Origin: CAYQUC01 sp964420605
GTDB taxonomy: Bacteria; Pseudomonadota; Gammaproteobacteria; UBA6429; Thiohalophilaceae
DNA length: 64,000 bases
Reading direction: 5' to 3'
Assembly: GCA_964420605.1 (NCBI GenBank)
Contig: CAYQUC010000009.1
Coordinates: 7,193-71,192 of the forward strand
Shown here: positions 17,991-26,739 of the stretch, piece after piece
Layout of the letters: each line of letters starts with the position of its first letter
Numbering within the stretch: the stretch's first letter is position 1
Translations under genes and position numbers: made by a program
The notes under the pieces: model-generated
The model's input: only the letters and a program-made list of their open reading frames with translations
Told to the model about the DNA's origin: nothing
Databases searched by the model: none

Positions 17991-18485
17991 ATGAAATATA
18001 CTGATGTGAGACACTCCATAAAAATAGCAGCATTGTTTTTTCTGTTTTCTGCCGGCGCTAACGCCAGCAGCGAAAACGACATACAAGCGATATTAGATCA
18101 ACAAGAAGCCCCATCTGGGGTTATATTTGAAGTAGTGAGTTTATTTGAAGGCACTCTAGAACTGGCTATTCCTAAAATAACAAACTACAGTTCAGCTCTG
18201 CGCAAGCGTTTTCCGAACCTATCAATAGCAATTGTAAGCCACGGCAATGAACAGTTTTCGTTAACCAAAAACAATAAAACTCATTATAACAAACTGCATA
18301 AGCAAGTCAAAAAATTGACTAATGACGACGATATTCCGGTGCACATATGTGCTACGTATGCCGAGCGAAAGAATGTTGCCGAAAGTGCGTTTCCAGATTA
18401 TATCAATGTAGCGGCATCAGGCCCATCACAAATTGCAAATTATCGCGAACTGGGCTACATCCTAATAAAGCTGGATAATTGGTAA
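17991..18485 (+). CDS. Periplasmic DsrE/DsrF-like protein
   Basis: A 164-residue protein with a cleavable signal (1-26, ending G-A-N-A-S). The mature part fits the DsrE/TusD/YchN fold: G-V-I-F-E-V-V at the first strand, L-S-I-A-I-V-S-H-G in the middle, then I-P-V-H-I-C-A-T-Y-A, with a single cysteine where sulfur-carrier members have theirs, and a closing L-G-Y-I-L-I-K-L strand. Secreted DsrE-like proteins are common in proteobacteria but their role is not clear; sulfur relay in the periplasm is one possibility. It is transcribed alone, divergent from moxR and convergent with the REC-REC protein. Confidence 0.8.
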   Translation: MKYTDVRHSIKIAALFFLFSAGANASSENDIQAILDQQEAPSGVIFEVVSLFEGTLELAIPKITNYSSALRKRFPNLSIAIVSHGNEQFSLTKNNKTHYNKLHKQVKKLTNDDDIPVHICATYAERKNVAESAFPDYINVAASGPSQIANYRELGYILIKLDNW

Positions 18486-18520
18486 TTCATTTTGCTGAGA
18501 ACTGAGTTACTTGATGTGCT

Positions 18521-19849
18521 TTATTGGTTTCGTCCAAGCGAAATTGTTGCAATAACGTGATTGCCGCAACCAATAAATTCTAATTTCGTAAAACTAATCA
18601 TCTTGGCCATCGCGATCCCGCGACCATGCGGATGAGTAGCACGGTTAGGATCAAGCTCTAGATACTTATCAGGCTTAAAACCGGCTCCTTCATCTTTTAT
18701 AATAATTCGTATTTCTTGCTCATCTTTTTCCCAAAATACATTAATTTTCTTTTCAGAATACTCTGGTAATTTTAAACGACTATTAATTACATCACGTAAG
18801 GTATTTTCCATTAAAAACTTTTTCTTTTCATCATAACTAATACCCAAATTACCGTGTTCAACCGCATTAATTAATAACTCAGATAAACCACTCACAGTCT
18901 CCTCTGGATTGGGGCAAAGGTTTGCTAAAGCACATGCTATATTATTAATTTCATCTAAATTTTTAAAAACAACATGGCCATTTAATGTTGAGATATCCGT
19001 ATTACTGGGTATTGGATTATGCACATCGTGGTGCAGTTGTTTATTACGAAATGATTCAGACACCGCGGCTTCAACGATGGATATGAGTGAACGACGAACA
19101 TAGGGTTTTGTTAAATAATAATACGCACCTGCTTGCATACCATCACGTATATCATCAACATTAATTAATCCGGTTTGGAAAATAACAGGGATTTCTCTCA
19201 AACGTTCAACTTTTTTCATTTTTTGTAAAAGTTCAAAGCCATTTAATCCGGGCATTTGTCTATCTAGAATCGCTACATCAAATTCATATTGTGCGGAATC
19301 AAGAAGTTTCCAGGCTTCGAAACCATCTCTTGCTAATATAATCTCACAGGCTTCATTTTCCAAAAAACGATCGATTAGATTTAAACAATTATCATCATCA
19401 TCAGCTACAAGCACAACAACTTTCTTGTTTCTTGCTTTAGTAAAGGTTTGAGTCTTACTGACTACTTTAGGTGATAACGATGGTTCAATATTAATATTTC
19501 GAGTAATCATTTTCATCAGCCGGTCAATATCAACCGGCTTAGTATCATAATCACAACAGCCAGCATCAATGGCCTTTTTTCGATCCGCTGACATAGCATG
19601 TGCCGACAAACCAATGATAGGTATTTCCATAGTATTTTTATTTGATTTAATTTGTCGGGTCGCCTCCCAACCATCTAAAACCGGTAAGCCCATATCCATT
19701 AAAATTAAATCCGGTTGTGCTTGTTCTGCAATATCAATTCCCTGCTGGCCATCAACTGCAGTAAGAATCTCGAAGCCTTTTTTTTGTAAACGTCGCGTTA
19801 ACATATCACGATTATTCTCATTGTCTTCAACGAGTAAAATAGAGGTCAT
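18521..19849 (-). CDS. Tandem-receiver protein with RsbW-like ATPase output
   Basis: A 442-residue protein with two receiver domains and a C-terminal HATPase_c_2 module. REC1 (~1-120) has L-V-E-D-N, M-D-M-G-L-P and T-K-P; REC2 (~145-265) has A-D-D-D-D, L-D-R-Q-M-P-G and T-K-P-Y, so both look phosphorylatable. Residues ~300-440 resemble anti-sigma kinases of the RsbW/SpoIIAB type (L-L-I-N-A-V-E-H-G-N-L-G; D-E-G-A-G-F-K-P; G-R-G-I-A-M-A). There is no PP2C phosphatase domain and no HisKA. The hybrid kinase gene lies 45 bp upstream on the same strand and is the obvious phospho-donor. Likely role: phosphorylation-controlled partner switching, but no STAS antagonist is adjacent. Confidence 0.85.
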   Translation of the reverse strand: MTSILLVEDNENNRDMLTRRLQKKGFEILTAVDGQQGIDIAEQAQPDLILMDMGLPVLDGWEATRQIKSNKNTMEIPIIGLSAHAMSADRKKAIDAGCCDYDTKPVDIDRLMKMITRNINIEPSLSPKVVSKTQTFTKARNKKVVVLVADDDDNCLNLIDRFLENEACEIILARDGFEAWKLLDSAQYEFDVAILDRQMPGLNGFELLQKMKKVERLREIPVIFQTGLINVDDIRDGMQAGAYYYLTKPYVRRSLISIVEAAVSESFRNKQLHHDVHNPIPSNTDISTLNGHVVFKNLDEINNIACALANLCPNPEETVSGLSELLINAVEHGNLGISYDEKKKFLMENTLRDVINSRLKLPEYSEKKINVFWEKDEQEIRIIIKDEGAGFKPDKYLELDPNRATHPHGRGIAMAKMISFTKLEFIGCGNHVIATISLGRNQ

Positions 19850-19893
19850 ATTTTTTCTTCTAATTGTAATTTATATAGTTATTTATATAGTTA

Positions 19894-21840
19894 TTATTGT
19901 ACAGAAACTGCTGAATCGCTACCCCCAACGATATTACAAAATGTTTCTTCAACTATTTCTTTGTTGTACGGTTTTATTATGAATGCATCTACATTATTGG
20001 ATAATGTTAAATCACACTCATCATTCGATGCGCTTAACACAATACAGATATTTTTAGTTTTAATATTATTTTTTAGCGTTGGTATTATCAAGCTACTATC
20101 AATATCAGGTATTTTTTCATCTACAATCATAATATCAATATGATTGTTTTTAATAACAAGTAAGCCCTCATCGCAATCTCGGGCTGTAATCACATGAAAT
20201 TTTAAATTAGTAAGATAACCAACTAAAACATTAACTGCTGCGCTGTCTTTATCAATGATTAAAACACTGGCGCAATATTCTATATTTCGTTGGTTACTTT
20301 CAACAATAACTTTGTTATCTCGATTAACTTTAACTCGTCGGGGTATATTGACATAAAATGTAGAACCATGACCAATTTCACTTTTAACAGAAATAGTGCC
20401 ATTCATTAACTCGCAAAATAATTTACTAATGGTTAATCCTAAACCAGTTCCCTCATATTTTTTTGAGCTACTAGAATCCGCCTGATTAAATGGACTAAAT
20501 ATTTCTTCGATATATTTAGCATCTAGTCCAATACCCGAATCTTGTACCACAAACTCAACCGAGCTATGGCCATCGATGGTTGAGTCATTGATCGAAACTG
20601 AAATCTCACCTTCTTTAGTAAACTTAATAGCATTACTCAGTAAATTTAATAAAATCTGACGTGTTCGGGTCAAATCCGACTCAATACTTGTTACTGATTG
20701 ATTAGAATTCACTATAATTGTATTCTTGTTTTTATCGGCAAGTGGTTTACTAGTTGCCACTAGTTCTCTAACCATATCATTGATATTAAACTCTTCAACA
20801 TTCAACTCCATCTTACCCGCTTCAATTTTAGAGATATCCAGAATGTCATTTATAATAATCAATAAATGTTTACCCGCACTATTGATTCGAACAGAGTCTT
20901 CTTTTACTTTTCCCGTTTCGCCTTCATCCATATCATCTGAAATCATCTCACTATAACCAATAATTGCATTTAGTGGTGTACGTAATTCATGGCTCATATT
21001 AGCCAAAAATTGTCGTTTTGCTTCATTCTCTTTAACCGCCCGATCACGTTTGGTAGCAACTTTTGCAAAATTCTTACCTAATACTAAATTGGTTTTTTCG
21101 GCCTTACGTAACTCAACATCTAAGTCATCCTGTTTTTTATTCGTAATGTAATTAATCCGTCTAACTTCAATATAGAGTAAAATAGAAATAATTAATAACA
21201 CCAATGAGATCATACTCACAAAACGCCATTGACTATTAACAATAGATTGATATCGATCAGTTACATTGACATAAATTCCAAACAACCCATATTCTTTTAT
21301 ATTTGATTCCTCAATTTCATGTGTCATCAACATTGGAATGTAGGTTGTCAATAGAGAAACATCGTTAAAAATTTCTCCATCTATTGTAAACTGCTCATAA
21401 TGTTTAATCTCTGTAAAACTTTTTCCGGTGTCGTAGACTTTAATGACATTCGATGCGTCGATTATTTTTCCACTATTTTCTTTAGTCGTAGAATATATGT
21501 TTTTTAATTTAGGATCGTAAATTTTTACTTTTACAACCGTGGTTTTTTCAATACTATCGTTAATAATTGAAGTTAAAAAAGGATGGTTTCGTTTATCAGA
21601 AATAAACGCTATAGACTCATCATTGTATAAATTATGAACGCCCAGTTTAGTTTCTATTCCGATGTGAATGCTGTTGTAAATAATCTTACTTAATAAGGCA
21701 TTATTTTCTGCACTTTGTTCTTCTAACAAATTGATTGAAAATGAGCGATATACCCAACCAATCAATACAACAGCAATAACCAAGGTTATAACGCTAGTAA
21801 ACGAGAAGAGTTTCAATAATTTATTATTTACATTATGCAT
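19894..21840 (-). CDS. Membrane hybrid sensor histidine kinase (HisKA-HATPase-REC)
   Basis: A 648-residue kinase, started at the ATG at 21840 rather than the TTG codon before it. TM1 (~10-33) and TM2 (~205-226) enclose a periplasmic sensor region of about 170 residues, CACHE-like in appearance. A coiled coil follows, then HisKA with M-S-H-E-L-R-T-P-L-N and an HATPase with N-L-L-S-N-A-I-K-F, D-S-G-I-G-L and G-T-G-L-G-L. The C-terminal receiver (~520-640) keeps the phospho-aspartate (I-V-D-E-K-I-P) and the lysine (I-I-K-P-Y), but the acidic pair reads I-D-K-D. The REC-REC-ATPase gene follows after 45 bp, so the two probably form one relay. Confidence 0.9.
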   Translation of the reverse strand: MHNVNNKLLKLFSFTSVITLVIAVVLIGWVYRSFSINLLEEQSAENNALLSKIIYNSIHIGIETKLGVHNLYNDESIAFISDKRNHPFLTSIINDSIEKTTVVKVKIYDPKLKNIYSTTKENSGKIIDASNVIKVYDTGKSFTEIKHYEQFTIDGEIFNDVSLLTTYIPMLMTHEIEESNIKEYGLFGIYVNVTDRYQSIVNSQWRFVSMISLVLLIISILLYIEVRRINYITNKKQDDLDVELRKAEKTNLVLGKNFAKVATKRDRAVKENEAKRQFLANMSHELRTPLNAIIGYSEMISDDMDEGETGKVKEDSVRINSAGKHLLIIINDILDISKIEAGKMELNVEEFNINDMVRELVATSKPLADKNKNTIIVNSNQSVTSIESDLTRTRQILLNLLSNAIKFTKEGEISVSINDSTIDGHSSVEFVVQDSGIGLDAKYIEEIFSPFNQADSSSSKKYEGTGLGLTISKLFCELMNGTISVKSEIGHGSTFYVNIPRRVKVNRDNKVIVESNQRNIEYCASVLIIDKDSAAVNVLVGYLTNLKFHVITARDCDEGLLVIKNNHIDIMIVDEKIPDIDSSLIIPTLKNNIKTKNICIVLSASNDECDLTLSNNVDAFIIKPYNKEIVEETFCNIVGGSDSAVSVQ

Positions 21841-22088
21841 CAATGATATAAAGCCAGTTTAAAGACACCTTATATATCGGTTGCTAAAATGGAATCTTAA
21901 ATTTTGATTGTCATACTGAGAATAATGTAATTCGACGCTTAATAAATCACTGGTTTGAAGGACAGCTCTAAAAAAATACCTTTAATAATATAATAGTAAT
22001 ATATTCGATGGCAAAAATATTACTGTTAATTATCACTAAGCAAATAGGACGACAACAAAGAAAATTAGCAGTTTAGAATCGGCATAAA

Positions 22089-25000
22089 TTATTTTAATTC
22101 GGCACGCAGTACTATCGCCATTAAAGCCGGAATCGTGATTAAAGTAACTAAGGTTGCAAAAATTAGTCCCCACGATAAAGCTAATGCCATTGGTGATACA
22201 AAAGGATCCATACCTCCCCAACCATAAGCCGTTGGTAATAACCCAACCACGGTCGTCGTTGCAGTTAAAACCACAGCTCGTAATCGCCGTCGCCCTGCTT
22301 GCATAATTGCATCATACGCTGAAACACCCTGCTTAATCGCTCTTTGAATAAATACCATTAAAATCATCGAGCTATTAATTACCACCCCGGTTAACGCAAC
22401 CATCCCCATGGTTGAAAAAAAAGATAACGGCATGGGTTTCCACACGATGCTATGAACGTAAAAACTAATAATCACACCAACAGCACCAAATGGAATAGCC
22501 AACATCACCGCAAATGGATAACCCACATGGTTGAATTGAATCGCTAAAATAAAAAATATACCAATTAATGCAAATAAAAATGCAATCCCTAAGCTTTTAA
22601 ACGATTCCTGATTCTTTTCTTGTTCACCGCCAAAGTTGACAAAGACTTTATCCTCATATTTCCCTAACCATTTACTTTTATCTTTTAAGACTAAACTATT
22701 AATTGCAAAACTGGTTAATATCTTAGGATCAACATTGGCCATAACACGCAATACCGGCCGACCCTCACTGTGTCTAATGGTTGAAACTGCTGAAACCTGT
22801 TCTATTTTTGAAATACGCCCTAACGGAATTAAGCCACCTTTATTATTCGGGATTTCGATGGTTTTAAGGTAATCTATATTTTTTGAAACATCATCAGGTA
22901 ATCGGATGGTGACATCAATTTCTTCTTTACCCCGCCTAATTGTCGAGACCCGTAATCCACTGGCAATTGCACGCAGATGAGTTGATACAGTAGCAAGGTT
23001 AACACCCGCATAAATGGCTTTTTTACGATCCAATATTATTCGAAGTTCATCATCGCCACGACGCAAATCAGTTTCAATCGTGATAATACCTTCGATTTTT
23101 TCAAGATAGTGTTGCAGATTTTCAGCTACAATTTTATTAGTTTTTGTATCATCACTAATAATTTCAACCTGCAATGACCGTCCAGTCGGAGGACCAGGTT
23201 TTTTAGCTTGTAAAGACAGCTCCAGTTCAGGAAAAGATTTTCTTAATTTTTTAACAACCTCATACATTTCAATTTGCGCATCATGTCCCGGTCTTAATAC
23301 TGTTGGAGAATAAATAACATGCAGTTGTCCAAATCGACTACCCCGCTGAGTAAGAGGATCGCCATTTTCCAACGCAATTTTACCCGCAGTTATTACCACG
23401 GTTTCAAGATTGTCACTCGACACATCGATTCTAATTCTGTCCTTTAACTTATGCAGTAGAGACTGCATGGTGCTTAATGTTGTTCCGCGTTTAGCCGTTG
23501 CATACACAAAGAACTCCTCTACACCTTCAGAAGGAAATAATTCAAACTTCATGTGATTTGCAGCAAATCCCAAAGAACCAAAAAAGATTAAAAATGAAGC
23601 TAATACCGTTATAACTCGATGTCGTAGTGCCTTGCCCAATAAATAAGCATATATATTTTCAAAACGAATCAACCAAGCACGTTCTTTTACTTTTTTGTGA
23701 CCGTGAGTAAACTCAGCGACGTGACTTGGTAAAATTAAAAATGATTCTAACCAAGACAAAATTAATAAAGTAATAACAACTATAGGTATCGAAATAATAA
23801 ACTTACCAATAATACCCGACATAAATAACATTGGTAAAAAAGCTGCCACAGTAGTCAGTACCGTAGTTGTCACAGGACCTATAATTTCATATGCACCAGT
23901 TACTGCGGCTTCTAATGGCGGCATACCTTGCTCCATATGAAAAGTAATATTTTCTCCAATGATAATTGCATCATCGACGATCATTCCCAGTACCATTATA
24001 AAACCCAACATGGATACCAAATTTAACGTCACACCAACTGAGTGAAGCACATACAATCCAGTTAAAAAAACAATCGGTAAACCCCAGGTCGTGGTTAATG
24101 CCACCGAGGGTCGTAGAAATAAAATTAAACAAATAAATACCAACACTAAACCAACAATACCATTGTTGGTTAACACGCTTAAACGTAATTGAGCAAACCG
24201 AGAGAAATCTTGAAATGTGCTCACAGTAACATCAGCCCCGTATTTTTTAGGTATTGTAGCCAGATATTCTTTTATCGTTTTAACCGACTCAATTATATCG
24301 CCGTCAGCCTTTTTCATCACTAACATCACTAGTGCCGGTTTTCCGTCGATATCGTAATATTCCGTTGGTTTTTCTAATGCTTCACTGACTTGTGCAATAT
24401 CGCCCAAACGTATACCTTCACCAAATTCATTGGCTCGAATAATTAAATTAGCTGCATCCTCAGGGCCTTTAAATTGTCCAACAATTCGTAACGACTTTTG
24501 TCCTTGAGGAGTATTTATTTCTCCCCCCGGAGCATTAATATTCCAACTTTTTAAAATTCTTTCCAAATCGCCAATCGAAATTCGATTAGTACGTAGTTTG
24601 TTAGGATCAACTAAAATTCGTAATTCAGTTTTACGTGTGCCTTGTATCTGTACTCGTGCAATACCATCAATGTTGAGTAGATCATCTTCAATTTGATCTC
24701 CAAGTCTTTTTAATTCTAAATCCGTTACAGGAGCGGATATAGCAAGTTGTATAATCGGAAAAACACGTCCATCAATTTCTAAAACAAAGGGTTCATACGG
24801 TAGATCAAGAGGTAATTTAGCCTGATCAATGGCTAACTGAACATCACTGATCATTCGATCACGATTACTCGATTTAGAATCCAGTTCTAAAGCTATAGAA
24901 CCACTCGAAGGAAAAGACACTGATGTCATTTTATCTATTCCATCAACTGATTTTAACTTTTGTTCTATCGGTGTAATTATCAGTTGATCTATTTCTTCTG

Positions 25001-25169
25001 GCGAAGCACCAGGATAAGTAACGCCTACAATCATTTTATCAAGATTTACATTGGGAAATGCTTCTCGATTAATCACAAACATTGCATATATTCCAATGAC
25101 AATAACAAAAATTGATATTAAATTAACAAGCAAACTTCTTTTTATAAAAAACGTAATGATACCTTTCAT
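22089..25169 (-). CDS. RND-family efflux permease (AcrB-like)
   Basis: A 1026-residue inner-membrane transporter with the usual RND architecture: one TM helix (~10-30), a large periplasmic loop, TM2-6, a TM helix near 530, a second large loop and TM8-12. The proton-relay aspartates are present in TM4 (G-M-I-V-D-D-A-I-I-I), and the porter signature Y-P-G-A-S-P-E-E-I appears near residue 50. Length is close to AcrB. The TolC-type gene lies four bases upstream on the same strand, so they form an operon. No periplasmic adaptor (HlyD/AcrA-type) gene is present in the neighbourhood. The substrate cannot be told from the sequence. Confidence 0.93.
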   Translation of the reverse strand: MKGIITFFIKRSLLVNLISIFVIVIGIYAMFVINREAFPNVNLDKMIVGVTYPGASPEEIDQLIITPIEQKLKSVDGIDKMTSVSFPSSGSIALELDSKSSNRDRMISDVQLAIDQAKLPLDLPYEPFVLEIDGRVFPIIQLAISAPVTDLELKRLGDQIEDDLLNIDGIARVQIQGTRKTELRILVDPNKLRTNRISIGDLERILKSWNINAPGGEINTPQGQKSLRIVGQFKGPEDAANLIIRANEFGEGIRLGDIAQVSEALEKPTEYYDIDGKPALVMLVMKKADGDIIESVKTIKEYLATIPKKYGADVTVSTFQDFSRFAQLRLSVLTNNGIVGLVLVFICLILFLRPSVALTTTWGLPIVFLTGLYVLHSVGVTLNLVSMLGFIMVLGMIVDDAIIIGENITFHMEQGMPPLEAAVTGAYEIIGPVTTTVLTTVAAFLPMLFMSGIIGKFIISIPIVVITLLILSWLESFLILPSHVAEFTHGHKKVKERAWLIRFENIYAYLLGKALRHRVITVLASFLIFFGSLGFAANHMKFELFPSEGVEEFFVYATAKRGTTLSTMQSLLHKLKDRIRIDVSSDNLETVVITAGKIALENGDPLTQRGSRFGQLHVIYSPTVLRPGHDAQIEMYEVVKKLRKSFPELELSLQAKKPGPPTGRSLQVEIISDDTKTNKIVAENLQHYLEKIEGIITIETDLRRGDDELRIILDRKKAIYAGVNLATVSTHLRAIASGLRVSTIRRGKEEIDVTIRLPDDVSKNIDYLKTIEIPNNKGGLIPLGRISKIEQVSAVSTIRHSEGRPVLRVMANVDPKILTSFAINSLVLKDKSKWLGKYEDKVFVNFGGEQEKNQESFKSLGIAFLFALIGIFFILAIQFNHVGYPFAVMLAIPFGAVGVIISFYVHSIVWKPMPLSFFSTMGMVALTGVVINSSMILMVFIQRAIKQGVSAYDAIMQAGRRRLRAVVLTATTTVVGLLPTAYGWGGMDPFVSPMALALSWGLIFATLVTLITIPALMAIVLRAELK

Positions 25170-25173
25170 TGTA

Positions 25174-26625
25174 TTATTTCCCGTTCTTCCTGAAAAATAA
25201 TTTTCCTTGCTTTAAATTTAGCAAGGAAATATTTTTTTCTAATAAAATATTTTGTGTTTCATAATCCAACTCTGCAGCAGTACGCTCATTATCAAATTGA
25301 ATAACTATATTTGTTGTCGTTCTTCCAGAACGATAACGATTGACAATATCTTTATATTTATCAACTTCAATTTCACTTCGTTCTTTATAAGTTATGTTAA
25401 TAGCAGTAATTTTTTTAATATTGGATATTAACGCATAAGAATCATATTCCAAGTCAGTTTCTAACTTTGATATTTGAATTTTAATGCTGTCTCTATTAAG
25501 GTGAGCTTGATACAATTTACCATTTAAACCTCGCCTATCTAATGACTTTTGATATTCCAATGTTATACCACCAATGACATCAGTTTCATTCAAGCCACCA
25601 ACAGCTGTAGGCCCCTGATTATTGATTGTTCCGATTGAAAAAACCAGATCAAGTTTTGATCGGGTACTGTCTTTATTAAAAACAATAATAGAATCAGCCA
25701 ATTTTAAGTTTAAGTTTAGTATTTTTAATTCTGGGTTGTATTGTTTAATATTTTTATGAACACTATCAAATTTATATTTCTTATTTTTAGTTTTTTTAAC
25801 CTTTGGAATAAACCTTGAATTCCATGGTTTTCCGATTAAGCGATTAATCGCAATTTCACTTTTTTCCCAGACTAAATTCAATTCCTGATATTGGCCTTGT
25901 AAGAAATGTATCTGAGCATTAGCTTGCAAAATCTCGCCCTTTTCTACAATTCCTAGATCGATATTTTTATTGATATGAAGTTTTAATTTTTTTGCCCGCT
26001 CAATCGATTCGCGGGCGGTCTTCAACCTCGCGATTAAAACCGCTGCACCGTAAAATAAATCAATAGCTTGTGCGGTTATTTCATCTCGTACTAGTAGTTT
26101 CGTATTAATAGATTCTGAGTATTTAGAATTAACACTATCTAAATTTAATAAATATTCATTATGCTTTTTATTTTGCATTAATGGTATTCGATAATTCAAA
26201 TCCACACCCGTTGTGGTAAGCGGGTTTGGTTGAGAGTTTATAACAATATATTCACTGTCATCATGTCTGTAATTCGTCTTTAACTCAATAGAATTACCCG
26301 ACTCAAAGCTTTTATTAACCCCCAGTAATAAGTTCGATTGAGTTGACTCAGCACCAATAAATGAGCGATTACGATTAACACCTACATTAGCAAACAAATT
26401 CCAACCAAGTGTGCTTTCAATAACGTGTATTTCACTGTTCGTGCGAGTTATATTGATTTTTGCAAGACTCAATGATTCATTGTTATTGAAGACTTGTTGG
26501 ATAAATGTATCAAATGTTTCGTTATTATTTTCTTTAGCTTGGACATTCAGTATCAAAAAGCTTTGTATAGATAAAACAATAGAGAAAAGTGTATATCGAA
26601 TCATTGTTTTATTAATTTTGGTCAC
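25174..26625 (-). CDS. TolC-type outer-membrane efflux protein
   Basis: A protein of about 483 residues. I chose the GTG at 26625 because AGGAG lies ten bases upstream; the ATG at 26604 is the alternative and begins the same signal peptide (I-R-Y-T-L-F-S-I-V-L-S). The rest is long alpha-helical hairpins with two beta-rich segments, matching the OEP repeat: an N-terminal half ending near A-Q-A-I-D-L-F-Y-G-A and a C-terminal half with R-Y-R-S-G-R-T-T-T-N-I-V. It would form the outer-membrane channel for the RND pump encoded four bases downstream. No lipobox is visible. Confidence 0.85.
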   Translation of the reverse strand: MTKINKTMIRYTLFSIVLSIQSFLILNVQAKENNNETFDTFIQQVFNNNESLSLAKINITRTNSEIHVIESTLGWNLFANVGVNRNRSFIGAESTQSNLLLGVNKSFESGNSIELKTNYRHDDSEYIVINSQPNPLTTTGVDLNYRIPLMQNKKHNEYLLNLDSVNSKYSESINTKLLVRDEITAQAIDLFYGAAVLIARLKTARESIERAKKLKLHINKNIDLGIVEKGEILQANAQIHFLQGQYQELNLVWEKSEIAINRLIGKPWNSRFIPKVKKTKNKKYKFDSVHKNIKQYNPELKILNLNLKLADSIIVFNKDSTRSKLDLVFSIGTINNQGPTAVGGLNETDVIGGITLEYQKSLDRRGLNGKLYQAHLNRDSIKIQISKLETDLEYDSYALISNIKKITAINITYKERSEIEVDKYKDIVNRYRSGRTTTNIVIQFDNERTAAELDYETQNILLEKNISLLNLKQGKLFFRKNGK

Positions 26626-26739
26626 AGAATCATATCTCCTAAAATACAAACAGTTTAATAGCATATTACACTATTCACTTTTCATGTCTTGCTAAAATAT
26701 TAGGAAATTTACAATATATCACATTCTTGATACAGAGGT

